NCBI GenBank assembly: GCA_016718825.1
Contig: JADKCL010000014.1
Span: 62,001 to 126,000, forward strand
Length of the DNA: 64,000 nucleotides
Direction of reading: 5' to 3'
Source of the DNA: Bacteroidota bacterium
GTDB lineage: Bacteria; Bacteroidota; Bacteroidia; J057; JADKCL01
Part shown: positions 35,173 through 44,515 of the stretch, in pieces
Layout of the letters: each line of letters opens with the position of its first letter
Numbering within the stretch: the first letter of the stretch is position 1
Notes under the pieces: model-generated
Told to the model about the DNA's origin: nothing
The model's database searches: none
What the model saw: only the letters and a program-made list of their open reading frames with translations
Translations under genes and position numbers: made by a program

Positions 35173-36548
35173 ATGTACCTCCAAGAAAACACAGATGCCG
35201 CCAAGGCGATGCGCAGAAACATTGCCCGATTGTTACGCTCAGACAGCGGTGCCAATCGAGACCTGGCATTTGAGATGATCAAGGCCGGCGGTATGCCGCT
35301 TGAGGTCTTGATAGATGTTTACCACCTTTACCTTCAAACTTGGGGTCAATCGAGCTCGCTTTCCAACGAACGCGCAGGGAGTTTGCCGACAACTTGCTCA
35401 GCCAAGCACTCCCTGACCGCATCTTCCAAACCATCAAACGGTATTTGGCGGGACTTGATTTACCCTATGGACGAAGGCATTTTATCTTTCGTGGAAATGA
35501 CTTTTTTGACATGCTGATCGCCGACGGAATTGCGGACCTGAATCGCCTCGTCGAATGTTGGCAGGCATCCGATACTTGGTTGGAGTTTACCGACTTGACG
35601 CTGTTTCTGCTGCAACATGTGGACGCCATCGACAAAAACATTTTCATCGATTCAAGGCTTCCAAAGCATCAATTGCACCATCGCGCGATGCGGGTTTTGC
35701 TGGAATCCGAAGACGTTGGATTCAACAAAAAGGCATTTGTAGCGCAATATATCAAAGACAATATCCTCGATTTGTCCCATACCGGTTTGGAGGAATTGCC
35801 GCCGATTTGCTTGGATTTTCCGGAAGTGGATACCCTTGTGTTGGATGGAACGAACATTCGGCAGTTGCCGGAGACGCTGTTGATTCGACTCAAGGAAATA
35901 CGCTGCAGCCACAAAAGGCGACGTGGCTTTGAACGGCAAATTGCAGCCATGCCCTCACAGGATTTTTTCAATGCGACCCAGCTGACGCTCAAAAAGGCCG
36001 AATTGGATTTCGCTGGCAAAAATTATGCAGGGACCATTCAGAAACTCCAATCCATCGAAGACCGCGTCCAACTGCCGTTGTTCTCCGTTGAAATCATCTC
36101 TAAATTTTGGGAAACCTATTTTAATGCGGCACTCGATTCAGGGAGGAAAGAATTGGCAAAGGAGATCTTGAAAAAAGGTTTTGAGCGAATTCCCGATAAG
36201 TTCGGACCCTTGCGTTGGAAAAATTGGGCTGACCGTATGCTACAATTTGTATTGGAAGGCAGCATTGAGGAATGGAAATCGGTTATGGCGCCTTATCAGC
36301 TGACAACGCATCCATTTCCGCAGTTTCTCAACCTGGAAAACCACCACTTTTGGGTCCATGCCTTCCGCACCACCGTCTCTCAAAAAAGATTCGACGATGC
36401 ACGTCGGCTTTTGCCATTGGCCATTGCTCACGCAGGCGACGGCTTCCTGCACCGCTTTCCTTGGTACCTGTATTTGAAGCACTTGCATGAAATTGGCGAT
36501 ACCGACGAGATATTGGCAACGTTGGCGCAATATCCCAAACAATTTTGA
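35173..36548 (+). pseudogene. Repeat protein (LRR/TPR-like) with frameshift, first part
   Basis: The frame from 35173 (MYLQENTDAAKAMRRNIARL) shifts near 35340 within TTGGGG into the frame SIELAFQRTRREFADNLL, which runs to 36548. The join makes a protein of about 458 residues. It contains leucine-rich-repeat-like segments (LDLSHTGLEELPPICLDFPEVDTL then VLDGTNIRQLPETL) and helical TPR-like hairpins (KKAELDFAGKNYAGTIQKLQSI). The reading frame then meets TGA at 36546 but continues in the same frame into the next entry. The family is not recognised; helical repeats suggest a protein-protein interaction role. Confidence 0.6.
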
Positions 36549-36551
36549 CAA

Positions 36552-37260
36552 ATGCACAAATTTTGGAGTCAATCAGAATCCCGAATTGGTGAAATCAATA
36601 CCATATTGATCACAGCGTTTTTGAAAAAGGGAAACCTTGCGGAGGCAGAAATATTATGTTCATCGATGATTACCCACTTCCATCAAATTCCAGCGGCACA
36701 AAGGGACAGGCTGATGTACCATTTCAATTGTGCACAGCGCAATGCAGTGGCTGCCTATCGTTTTCTTGCAGAAATTTACGCAGAAGATCGCCCAGAATGC
36801 GCGCAATATTTCCAGGAAATGGCGGCAAAATATCACCGCCCAAGGCCAAGGTACCTGCCGCTGCTCGAACAGGTGTTGGCAGACGTGAATCACGAATACG
36901 CTCCCGAGGTTTGGGCGGAGTGTGGAGCGGCCCAAAGTATTTGGAAAACTGAAGGCGCTCATTCCGCAGGATTGGAAAAAATTGGAAGTGCGATGGGCTG
37001 ATTTGGAGGTCTTTGGAAAGCGGCACCTCGCAGATTTACTCCGAAGCTTGAAGCATGTCCACAGCAAAAAGCTGCTCGTCCAAATGCTTACCGACGCGGA
37101 TGCATCCGTCGGAGCCGCCGCCGCGATCGCGATGCTCGAATTGGATTTCCGATGGAATCCCAAGAAGGCGATTGTGGCCGAAATACAGCGCCACCATGCC
37201 AACAATTCCGGCTTCGAGCAGGAACAAATTGGAAGGTTGTTGTCTAAACTCAAGCAATAA
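36552..37260 (+). pseudogene. Repeat protein, second part, with another frameshift
   Basis: Starting 3 bases after the TGA that ends the preceding part and in the same frame, the sequence continues TPR-like helices (GEINTILITAFLKKGNLAEAEIL). Near 36920 the frame slips again, and the continuation KVFGKLKALIPQDWKKLEVRW carries HEAT-like helices (KKLLVQMLTDADASVGAAAAIAML). The whole 35173-37260 interval could be one gene with two indels and one in-frame stop, or two adjacent genes. The accumulated lesions make a real pseudogene more likely here than elsewhere. Confidence 0.55.
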
Positions 37261-37365
37261 CAGGCAGCCCTTCCGTTTTCTTTGGATGTTGTCCATTCCT
37301 TCCATTAAAATTCCCAATTTGCACCTACGGTTTGTCCGATATGTTGGCAATCACCGCATGAAACG

Positions 37366-38712
37366 ATGAAAAGAGCGATTCCACAGTTTTTCCTCCTTTG
37401 CCTTCTCCTGCTCCTCGCCCCCGCATGTGGCCGCGAACTCACTGACGCTGAGCTGCTCGCACGCGACCGCGCCGAACTCGTGGACCACCTCAACAGCCAC
37501 AAGGTGCTCTCCTACAAGTTTTGCAAGTTGATTTTGCGTTCGGCGAGTATGCCGGGTTCCGAGGATCCCAAGACCCGCGAATTTTTGGCGGTGGCTTCGC
37601 CTTTGTATGCGCGCCTGCTCAAGGCCGACCGCGTGGGCTATGCCGAACTTGGCGTATCCGACTACATTGGGCTCTACACCGACTACCTGAATTTCAGGGA
37701 CTTCGTATTCGAAACTGACGAAGATGTTTTCCCGACGGTGACCGAAGCCTTGATTCTCAGCTACCATGCAGGCCCGGAGGAAGCAGCCTTTCGGCTGAAC
37801 AAAGACGAAAAATTGCTCTACCAAAATGTCGAACATGCAGCTTTAAGCGGCTTGGTGATGCTGAGCAAGGACTTGGGCCGTTCGATTGCCCTCTACGAAT
37901 GCGCGGAGACCGAACCGCAATTCCTGCCCGACGGCGAAGCCAAAACCCTGCTGCAATTTTACCGTGGTTTCATCTTTTTCCAGGCCGGTTTTTATTACAT
38001 TTCGCAGGAGGCACTTTCGACGAATATTGAATGGCTGACTGCTCATGCAAAATTGCCGCTGCCATTTATGCAGGAGACCTTCGACCTCGACAAACTCTCG
38101 ACCGTCAAGGCCCATATTGCGTTCCGCGGATTCAATTATCTGATGCGGGGTTTTGACCGCACGATGATGGAACGCGAGATCGACGAGGAACGTGCCTTGG
38201 ACGATTTCGAGCATTTTATTGCGGATGCCAAGGAGGTGGGACTCGACAACGAATTGGTTTGGGTGGTCGAAGCCTATCTCTACATGAAACGCGAAGAACA
38301 TGAGAAGGCCATCGTCGCGCTGAAAAAGCTCAGGGCCAGCCCCTTGCTCTCCGAAGACGAACGCGAATCCATCACCGAAACCATCAGCTACCTTGACGAC
38401 CGCGAAGCCGGAAAGGCCCTCAACAAGGTCTATGACAACGTGTTTATGGGCAAGATTGTGGTCACCTATATGTTGGCAAAACTCAAGGACGTCGATTGGC
38501 AAGCGCTGATGAAGGAGCACAATGTCCCGCATACGGATGAAATATTCAGCACCGTCGACAATTTGAAAACCACGATCCAAAACATTGACCGCTACACCGA
38601 CAGCGACACCCTCACCAAAGTCGGTTTGGAAGTCGGCACAGAAGTCGTAGAAGGCGTCGAAGAAGAAAGCAAAAGCCTCTGGCAAAAGGCCAAAGATTGG
38701 TGGAATGATTAG
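37366..38712 (+). CDS. Helical lipoprotein of unknown function
   Basis: A 448-residue protein with a lipoprotein signal (MKRAIPQFFLLCLLLLLAPAC), lipobox LAPAC giving lipidation at Cys21. The mature part is rich in helices and acidic residues, with TPR-like pairs (HEKAIVALKKLRASPLLSED). No catalytic motif is visible. It precedes the Imm22-like gene by 31 bases in the same direction. Location is predicted in the outer or inner membrane leaflet facing the periplasm. Function not recognised. Confidence 0.72.
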   Translation: MKRAIPQFFLLCLLLLLAPACGRELTDAELLARDRAELVDHLNSHKVLSYKFCKLILRSASMPGSEDPKTREFLAVASPLYARLLKADRVGYAELGVSDYIGLYTDYLNFRDFVFETDEDVFPTVTEALILSYHAGPEEAAFRLNKDEKLLYQNVEHAALSGLVMLSKDLGRSIALYECAETEPQFLPDGEAKTLLQFYRGFIFFQAGFYYISQEALSTNIEWLTAHAKLPLPFMQETFDLDKLSTVKAHIAFRGFNYLMRGFDRTMMEREIDEERALDDFEHFIADAKEVGLDNELVWVVEAYLYMKREEHEKAIVALKKLRASPLLSEDERESITETISYLDDREAGKALNKVYDNVFMGKIVVTYMLAKLKDVDWQALMKEHNVPHTDEIFSTVDNLKTTIQNIDRYTDSDTLTKVGLEVGTEVVEGVEEESKSLWQKAKDWWND

Positions 38713-38743
38713 GGAGGAAATTCAATTCAAAACCTAACGCGAT

Positions 38744-39130
38744 ATGGAAAATGCAACGACACATTTCTGGGCAGGAACATTTGACAACAAGGAATTGTTT
38801 GACGCATTCTACGCCGAAAAATACCGGGCATCCACGACGCAACCCGTGTCAAAATTCGCTGCGAGTCAATCGCTGACTTGGCTCAACCACGACTTGGTAG
38901 AGGCAGGATTCGAAGCCGAAGGCGCGACCATTCGAGAAAAATTCGAGCGCTAGTCCTGGGCCAAACTCTGGATGGATGAATTCGAAAAGCGAATCCAGGC
39001 CCAAGGCATCACGGAGGTCAATACACTGATCATGGCATTTATGGACAAGGAATATGACCCGATCCGCACCCCCAAAGCGATCCAACAGCCCGGGATCAAC
39101 ATGGCCTACCTCGGGAAAATAATCTTTTGA
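38744..39130 (+). pseudogene. Imm22-like immunity gene interrupted by an in-frame TAG
   Basis: The first 69 codons (MENATTHFWAGTFDNKELFDAF) have the Imm22 layout: a short strand with W-x-G-x-F, then an acidic helix and a phenylalanine/serine-rich segment. A TAG at 38951 interrupts the frame, which then continues without shift for 59 codons (SWAKLWMDEFEKRIQAQG...) to a TGA at 39128. The joined length of about 128 residues is normal for Imm22. Unlike the homopolymer frameshifts, this is a base substitution. No toxin tip lies next to it, so it is an orphan. Confidence 0.6.
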
Positions 39131-39231
39131 TGCGTTCCTTCGAAGGGGTTCCAAGGAACCGAAATCGATGCACAATTCCACCTTGGCCCGGAGGGCAACA
39201 CAAAACGAATCCCCCCGCCGCTGCGGGGGTG

Positions 39232-39328
39232 AAGTATGGTAGAAACGTCAGGGATGAGCGTTCGCCAGCGGCCCGGGCCGAGCTGACGGACGAATGAAAT
39301 GGTTACATTTCGCTGATCTACCATACTT
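39232..39328. repeat. Inverted-repeat-bounded element in an intergenic region
   Basis: AAGTATGGTAGA at 39232-39243 is the exact reverse complement of TCTACCATACTT at 39317-39328. Between and just before them lie GC-rich hairpins such as CCCCCCGCCGCTGCGGGGG. The compact size and paired ends suggest a folded RNA or a small non-autonomous repeat element. The rest of 39131-39432 is noncoding as far as I can see. Confidence 0.5.
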
Positions 39329-39373
39329 TCTCAGCTGGCCCATCTGAAAACATTGATTATCAATTAGCTTCAT

Positions 39374-39434
39374 TGTTCATTTGTCAATTCTCATTTCTCA
39401 TTTCTCATTTCTCATTTCTCATTTCTAATTCCTC
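39374..39434. repeat. Short tandem TCTCATT-type microsatellite
   Basis: Several consecutive copies of TCATTTC, with variants CAATTCT and CTAATTC. Similar runs occur at 42500-42535 on the right flank of the second IS element and at 41041-41057 on its left. These low-complexity tracts seem to be a common intergenic repeat in this genome, and IS41058 is inserted in one of them. Confidence 0.7.
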
Positions 39435-40620
39435 ATTTCCCAATTGACTTCAACATCGCCAAACTATTCGCCTCCAAAACAGCCCCATTTTGCAAACGAA
39501 TTTCCACCTTTCCCATACGCTCCGGAAAATGTTTTCCGATCATCGCGACGACGCTACTCACTGCCCAATCGTAATCAATGGCACTGCCGCCGACGATTTC
39601 AAGGACATCAATTTCTGCGCGAATTGCGGTTTTGTTTTTGTCGTCCCAGATGTTGAAGGCATATTCTCCCGCTTCCGTCCTTGCCTGTGTGGAGCCGCCA
39701 ATTTGCCCGACTGCACGTTGCACCTCGCCAAAAAGGGTCGATGCCTCCCCGCAAACTTTGCAGGTCAGCCACCACCAACCGCTTTGGGCCTGTGCAAGCG
39801 GGCGGCTTTTGCAGCGGGGGCAATAGACGGCCGGGAACATCCGTTTGTGCGGCATTTGGGGGAGCAAAAGCAAGTCGATTTGTTCTTCCAAGCTAGCCAA
39901 AGTCTTGCCGTCCATCATGTGTTTGTCGTGCGCCTTGGAATAAACAGGACGTTGGAATTGGCGATAGGTCGTCAACAATTGCGGCAGTCCTTTCAGATTA
40001 TTCCCGAATTTCCGCGAATGCATGGCCTCACATTCTTCGAGCGCACCTTGGACAGCCTTCCGAACGGCTTCATTTTCACTTTCTGCGAGCCGATGTAGCT
40101 CGGCAACAGCGGATTCGGATCCGATTCGCCCCAAATATTTTGCTGCAATCACCTGGAATTCGACATTGTCTTCTGCGGCAAAGGCAGCCAATGCAGAAAC
40201 GGCGGCTTCGTGATCGACCATGCGACTGATGCGCGCCGCGGCGATCCTTGCGAGTTCGATGGCAAGCGGTTCGAAATAGTTTTCGGATTCAATACGGAAA
40301 AACAAGATGATCAGCCCTATCCCCAGGATCAGACTGGGTACGGCAAAAAATGTCCATCCCGCATTGGCAAACGTCAAAATGATAATTGCAGGCAACAAAA
40401 TCAAGCCGATCCCAACCTCGAGGCGCCATCTCAACATGGGCAGAAAAAATTGCAAACCAAAGGGCACACGGTCCCATCTGCGGACCCCTGCCCTGCCCAA
40501 AATGCGATAGCTCGCGCTCTGCGCATCCCTGAACAGCCATTCGAACAAGAACATCTGCAGCATCATGCTCAAGCCAAATCCCATGATGATGGGCACGACA
40601 ATGCTGGTTGGGTCTTCCAT
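39433..40620 (-). CDS. Membrane protein with HEAT-like repeats and zinc ribbon
   Basis: A 395-residue protein; the start at 40620 (MEDPTSIVVPIIMGFG) is preferred over an in-frame extension into intergenic DNA. Order: hydrophobic helix at the N terminus, two more around residues 65-110, HEAT-like helices (AAVSALAAFAAEDNVEFQVIA then AKYLGRIGSESAVAELH), and a zinc ribbon with CPRC and CKVC. The C-terminal part has YDWAVSSVVAMIGKHFPERM. A paralogue at 47099 has the same order and the same WWWLxCKxC and DYDWAV motifs. Function unknown; it may read metal or protein partners at the inner membrane. Confidence 0.75.
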   Translation of the reverse strand: MEDPTSIVVPIIMGFGLSMMLQMFLFEWLFRDAQSASYRILGRAGVRRWDRVPFGLQFFLPMLRWRLEVGIGLILLPAIIILTFANAGWTFFAVPSLILGIGLIILFFRIESENYFEPLAIELARIAAARISRMVDHEAAVSALAAFAAEDNVEFQVIAAKYLGRIGSESAVAELHRLAESENEAVRKAVQGALEECEAMHSRKFGNNLKGLPQLLTTYRQFQRPVYSKAHDKHMMDGKTLASLEEQIDLLLLPQMPHKRMFPAVYCPRCKSRPLAQAQSGWWWLTCKVCGEASTLFGEVQRAVGQIGGSTQARTEAGEYAFNIWDDKNKTAIRAEIDVLEIVGGSAIDYDWAVSSVVAMIGKHFPERMGKVEIRLQNGAVLEANSLAMLKSIGK

Positions 40621-41057
40621 TTCCGAGTTTTCAAAGGCCAATTTACATGCAAACCACGACTTCCGAATGCCCAAGCAACAGATTCCAAGGCTTGTCCTTC
40701 CTGACTTTGCAGTTGAGTTCACCGCGGTGTTCTTTTGGTCGCTACTCCCACAGTATTTGCCTACTGATCCGTGGTAAATTGCTGATAGATTGCTGATGTT
40801 TCCCATCCCCATCCGTTCCAAAACCCCTCTAATTCCCCAAATAATCCCCTCTTGACCTAAACTCTTGGGAACGGATCAAGCGGTTAACAGAACCACCCTG
40901 CCCCAGCGGGGCGACACCGAAACGCAAAAATGATTCCCCAGCACCCAAGTTAGATTCCTTCCTCACCCGCCCAGACCAAAAATCCCTACCTTCGCAACAT
41001 TGTTTTTCCATTTTCCATTAGCTTCGCTGAACCCTTCGGGTTTCTCCATTCTCAATT
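40621..41057. other. Intergenic region without supported gene
   Basis: This stretch has no frame with coding character. It contains GCTTCGCTGAACCCTTCGGG, a small hairpin GAACCC/GGGTTT-like, and short TCTCCATT runs next to the left end of the IS element. A promoter for the minus-strand gene ending at 40620 may lie here, but I cannot point to one. Confidence 0.5.
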
Positions 41058-42499
41058 CAATGTCGTTAAGTTAAGGCATTAGTTGAAAAATCTGGGGATA
41101 AGCCGACAAAATTGGCGTCTGGGATCTCGCTATTTTTAAGGGGTATATAGGGGCTGTCGTTGGGCGGACTCTGTCTCAAGAAAAGCGAGTAGATTCATTT
41201 GACAAAATAAAAGGAAAACTTGATGAAAAAGCGTTTAAAGCCCGTTACAAAGACGGTTTTTCGGGGGTTGCCTCCCGAGATAGATTGCTGACATTCAAGA
41301 ATTTAGTTCTATTCATCATTATGGCGACCAAACGGGCCATCCAACGTGAGCTGGACGAGTTCTATCGAGCAATCTCCAGCGGCGACTTCTCCATCCGGGC
41401 AGTGAGTAAGTCGGCGTTCTCCCAGGCGAGGAAGAGCCTCGACCCTGAGGTTTTCACAGAGCTGAGCCAGACGCTGCACGACTCGTTTTATGGCGAGCAG
41501 GCTTATCTCACCTTCGACAACATGCGCATGCTGGCCATCGACGGCTCACGATTGAACTTGCCTCGGCATAAAAGCACGTTGGAAGCTTTCGGCGAAGTGG
41601 GCTACGGGCCAAATGCAGACGCACAACGCATCCAGGCGCAATGCTCTTTCCTATATGACGTGCTCAACCTTACTGTGCTTGACGCGCAGATCGAACCGCT
41701 GAGTGTCGGAGAGAAGACATTGGCTTACAAGCACCTGGAGAACGTGAAGCAGGGAGACTTTCTCCTGATGGACAGGGGCTACCCAAGCATAAGGCTGTTT
41801 TTCGAACTCGTGTCTAAGGGCGTGCAATTCTGCGTACGCATGAATGAGCACTGGTGGCGCACGGTCAAGGAATTCGAAGCCACTGGCCAGCAGGAGGGCA
41901 TCGTTCGTTACAAGCTGGGCGGCAAAGCGCGGCAGGCATTGAGGCACCTCGGCGAAATCGTGGACAAGGAGCTGGTTTTCAGAATCGTGTGCGTGACTTT
42001 GGACAACGGGCAAAAGGAGTACCTATGTACAACGCTGGCCGATGCCCAACGATACCCACACGAGATGTTCGCCGAACTCTATCACTGCAGGTGGGGTGTA
42101 GAGGAGGCTTTCAAGTTGCTCAAGGAAAGAATCGGGATCGAAGCGTTCACAGGTAAGACTGCGATCGCGGTGCGACAGGACTTTCACGCCAAGGTCTTCG
42201 CAATGAACATGTTTGCAGTCGTGGCATTCCCCATCGAAGAGCAACTGCGCAACGAAGAGGAAAAGGAGCGCAAGCATCCACGCAAGCTCAACAGGAGCTC
42301 CAATATGGGCTCATTCCTCACTTCGGTGACAGCGATTTTCATAAAAGGGCTCGTAAAGGAAGCAATTGAAGCCTTTGACCGGATCGCCTTGAAGACCACA
42401 GAGATCGTAAGAAAGGGTAGAAAAAACCCAAGAAAACACAAAATAAAGCAGCCTCCGGCTCAAGCTTACAAGGTAATGTAGCTTAACTTAACGACATTG
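41058..42499 (+). mobile_element. IS4-type insertion sequence
   Basis: The ends are an 18-bp perfect inverted repeat: CAATGTCGTTAAGTTAAG at 41058-41075 and its reverse complement at 42482-42499. The element is about 1.44 kb and holds one transposase gene whose stop codon lies just before the right repeat. It is inserted in a TCTCAATTC-type low-complexity tract, present on both sides. It is unrelated in sequence to the element at 28401. Confidence 0.9.
41285..42481 (+). CDS. IS4-family transposase
   Basis: At least 398 residues with IS4 landmarks: VSKSAFSQARKSLDPEVF, LAIDGSRLNLP (first Asp), LLMDRGYPSIRLF (second Asp) and YHCRWGVEEAFKLLKERI, which carries the Glu of the Y-(2)-R-(3)-E-(6)-K signature. 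Family similarity seems to start earlier: the same frame is open back to 41102 (KIKGKLDEKAFKARYKDGF...) but has no ATG, GTG or TTG there. The true start may be a rare codon, or a lost base may have hidden it. Confidence 0.9.
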   Translation: MLTFKNLVLFIIMATKRAIQRELDEFYRAISSGDFSIRAVSKSAFSQARKSLDPEVFTELSQTLHDSFYGEQAYLTFDNMRMLAIDGSRLNLPRHKSTLEAFGEVGYGPNADAQRIQAQCSFLYDVLNLTVLDAQIEPLSVGEKTLAYKHLENVKQGDFLLMDRGYPSIRLFFELVSKGVQFCVRMNEHWWRTVKEFEATGQQEGIVRYKLGGKARQALRHLGEIVDKELVFRIVCVTLDNGQKEYLCTTLADAQRYPHEMFAELYHCRWGVEEAFKLLKERIGIEAFTGKTAIAVRQDFHAKVFAMNMFAVVAFPIEEQLRNEEEKERKHPRKLNRSSNMGSFLTSVTAIFIKGLVKEAIEAFDRIALKTTEIVRKGRKNPRKHKIKQPPAQAYKVM

Positions 42500-42546
42500 A
42501 TTCTCAATTCTCAATTCTCCATTCTCAATTCTCCATTCCCCTCCTC

Positions 42547-42996
42547 TTGACTCGAAAACAAAACATCATCGCCACGATCCAAGCACTGCTCCAGCAAAAT
42601 CTGGCGGAGGCGCAGCTTGCCCTCAGCACGACGCAGGCATCCTTGGGCAATGAAACCAAAAGCACCGCGGGCGACAAGTACGAAACCGGCCGCGCGATGG
42701 TGCAAATCGAACTCCAGAAGATGGCCGATCAGCGCGACAAGATCGACCTGCAATTGCAGACCTTGGCCCGCGTCGATCTGCATCACACGGCAGATGCCGT
42801 CGAATTTGGTAGCCTTGTCACAACGGACAAAGAATCCTATTTCGTCGCCATCGGCCTGGGCAAGGTTCCCTTCGAAGGGCAAATTTGTTATGCCATTTCC
42901 CTCGATTCGCCCATCGGCAAAGCCCTCAAAGGCAAAAAATCCGGCGACAAACTCCAATTCCAGGGCCGCGAAATCGTCATTCGCACCAACGAATGA
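42547..42996 (+). CDS. Gre-like C-terminal-domain protein
   Basis: A protein of about 149 residues with a TTG start. Residues 1-80 are a helical hairpin (NLAEAQLALSTTQASLGNETKS, then YETGRAMVQIEL), and the rest is a small beta domain ending SPIGKALKGKKSGDKLQFQGREIVI. The SPIGKALxGKxxGD block is the FKBP-like domain of GreA/GreB transcription factors. In Bacteroidota such proteins are often misnamed 3-oxoacyl-ACP synthase. A frameshifted paralogue lies at 46465. Possible role is binding in the RNA polymerase secondary channel; uncertain. Confidence 0.75.
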   Translation: MTRKQNIIATIQALLQQNLAEAQLALSTTQASLGNETKSTAGDKYETGRAMVQIELQKMADQRDKIDLQLQTLARVDLHHTADAVEFGSLVTTDKESYFVAIGLGKVPFEGQICYAISLDSPIGKALKGKKSGDKLQFQGREIVIRTNE

Positions 42997-43062
42997 AACG
43001 CTATACTCGAAGCATGCAAAAACATCTCTCCCATCAAATTGGTGCCCCTCCCCCAAAATTTT

Positions 43063-43126
43063 GCCACGAAGGCACGAAGACACCAAGCCAAGCTCATTCT
43101 TCTTTGTGCCTTTGTGCCTTCGTGGC
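43063..43126. repeat. Inverted repeat GCCACGAAGGCACGAA
   Basis: GCCACGAAGGCACGAA at 43063 pairs with TTTGTGCCTTCGTGGC at 43111-43126 (15 of 16 bases), separated by about 32 bases. Repeats of this type are scattered in intergenic regions of many bacterial genomes. It lies after the Gre-like gene and could fold as a hairpin at the mRNA end. Confidence 0.6.
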
Positions 43127-43149
43127 CTGAATTCAAAATGGAAGTAGAT

Positions 43150-43290
43150 GGCGGCGTGTAGTTTAGCAGTTAGAAAGTAGCACATAGCAGTTTTGAACAG
43201 TTAGCAGTTTTGAACAGTTAGCAGTTAGAAAGTAGCAGTTAGCAGTTTTGAACAGTTAGCAGTTAGAAAGTAGCAGTTAGCAGTTTTGGG
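43150..43290. repeat. AGCAGTT-rich low-complexity repeat
   Basis: Tandem and interspersed copies of TTAGCAGTT alternate with GAAAGTAGCAG and TTGAACAG over about 140 bases. The reverse complement (AACTGCTAACTGCTAACTGC) occurs at 43450-43469, so a long-range hairpin is possible. Together these fill most of the 43000-43540 interval. The upstream in-frame extension of the gene at 43543 runs through it and is judged noncoding. Confidence 0.7.
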
Positions 43291-43542
43291 CTTGCTAAGG
43301 CGACGTCGTGAATGGTTGCAAAACCCAAACCTCCGCGCCCGCTGACCTTAGCGCCCTTTGCGTTGAATTCGGCCAATCTAAATGCAAGGGCGCAAGGATT
43401 CGCAAAAGATGCAATGCACCAACTCACTCAACCACAAACTTCCCAACTCAAACTGCTAACTGCTAACTGCTCATTGCTAACTTCCCCCCCTTCCCCTGAT
43501 GAATTTTCATTAACTTGCTCCTTGTTTAAAGGCATCAAGAAA

Positions 43543-44493
43543 GTGACTTCACCCGATTCCCTCAAATACCTCGACGGCCGCGCCGCTTCCATGTTGGCCT
43601 TGCTCAAAAAGCAAGACATTGAGTCGCTTGCCACGAGTTCGGCCAAACGCCGTTTCTTCCGCATCGAATTGGAAACCAGTGGCATCGATCCTGATCGTGT
43701 GACGACCGCGCATGTCGAGGCGGCCAAGGCTGCCGGCTGCACGTCCCTCGCCACATGGCTCGACAGCCTGCGCAAGCTCTGCGAATATGCGGGTTCCGAG
43801 GCCCGTCGCAAATGGAATCCTGCCGCAACCGCATCCGACCGCGCCTCCCAGGTTCCTATTGCCAGCGATTGGTTCCTGCAATCCACCTACCTCCCCGAAT
43901 GGGATGAAATGGACTTTCTGAGCCGCTGCGAATCGATTTGGACCGGAAATGGCTTCACCGGCGAAGGCATGATGTTCACCCGCATCTTCAACTACCGCGT
44001 GAAAATGCTCACCGGCTACGAAGACGGGCTGCGCCTTGTTTTGCTTCTCACCGAGGTCGGCACGTATGTACCCCCACTCGATTTACTCAACCGTGAACCC
44101 GCCAAAGTGGAACCCATCGACCTTGTTCGCCGCAGCAATGCCTTCGACGGAAGGGAACCCAACGACTATTCCATGCTCATCCAAGTGCCGATGGGCAAAC
44201 CCGAATGGGCATTTTCGTTCTCGGAGATCATTCCGCAGCCGTTTGAGAAGCTGATCGGCATTCTTGGGAAGGAAGCTTTTCATCAGATCATGGAAAAGAT
44301 GGGTTATGCCTATCCGGTAACCGAATTTGACACCTATGTCGGCGACGATGATTTGATGCTCTATTTCTATTGGCGTAAGGACGAAGTCCCCGGCGCGCGC
44401 AAATTGATTTTGGTCGGCATGGGCGAATTTCAGCCGGGACGCTACATTGCGAACATTGAAGGCTTCTGGCGCGTGTTTGGCGCTGACAATTAA
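43543..44493 (+). CDS. Unknown soluble protein
   Basis: About 316 residues from a GTG at 43543 (TSPDSLKYLDGRAASMLALL). I prefer this to an upstream start because the preceding bases are repeats. A helical N-terminal part (KKQDIESLATSSAKRRFFRIE) is followed by mixed alpha/beta sequence with FSEIIPQPFEKLIGILGKEAF, YVGDDDLMLYFYW and GRYIANIEGFWRVF. It starts the run of genes DUF3592-like, DUF1911 and Gre-like that mirrors the first toxin locus, so a role in the same system is possible. Family not recognised. Confidence 0.62.
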   Translation: MTSPDSLKYLDGRAASMLALLKKQDIESLATSSAKRRFFRIELETSGIDPDRVTTAHVEAAKAAGCTSLATWLDSLRKLCEYAGSEARRKWNPAATASDRASQVPIASDWFLQSTYLPEWDEMDFLSRCESIWTGNGFTGEGMMFTRIFNYRVKMLTGYEDGLRLVLLLTEVGTYVPPLDLLNREPAKVEPIDLVRRSNAFDGREPNDYSMLIQVPMGKPEWAFSFSEIIPQPFEKLIGILGKEAFHQIMEKMGYAYPVTEFDTYVGDDDLMLYFYWRKDEVPGARKLILVGMGEFQPGRYIANIEGFWRVFGADN

Positions 44494-44515
44494 TTCATTA
44501 TCAAGAAAAGAATCT

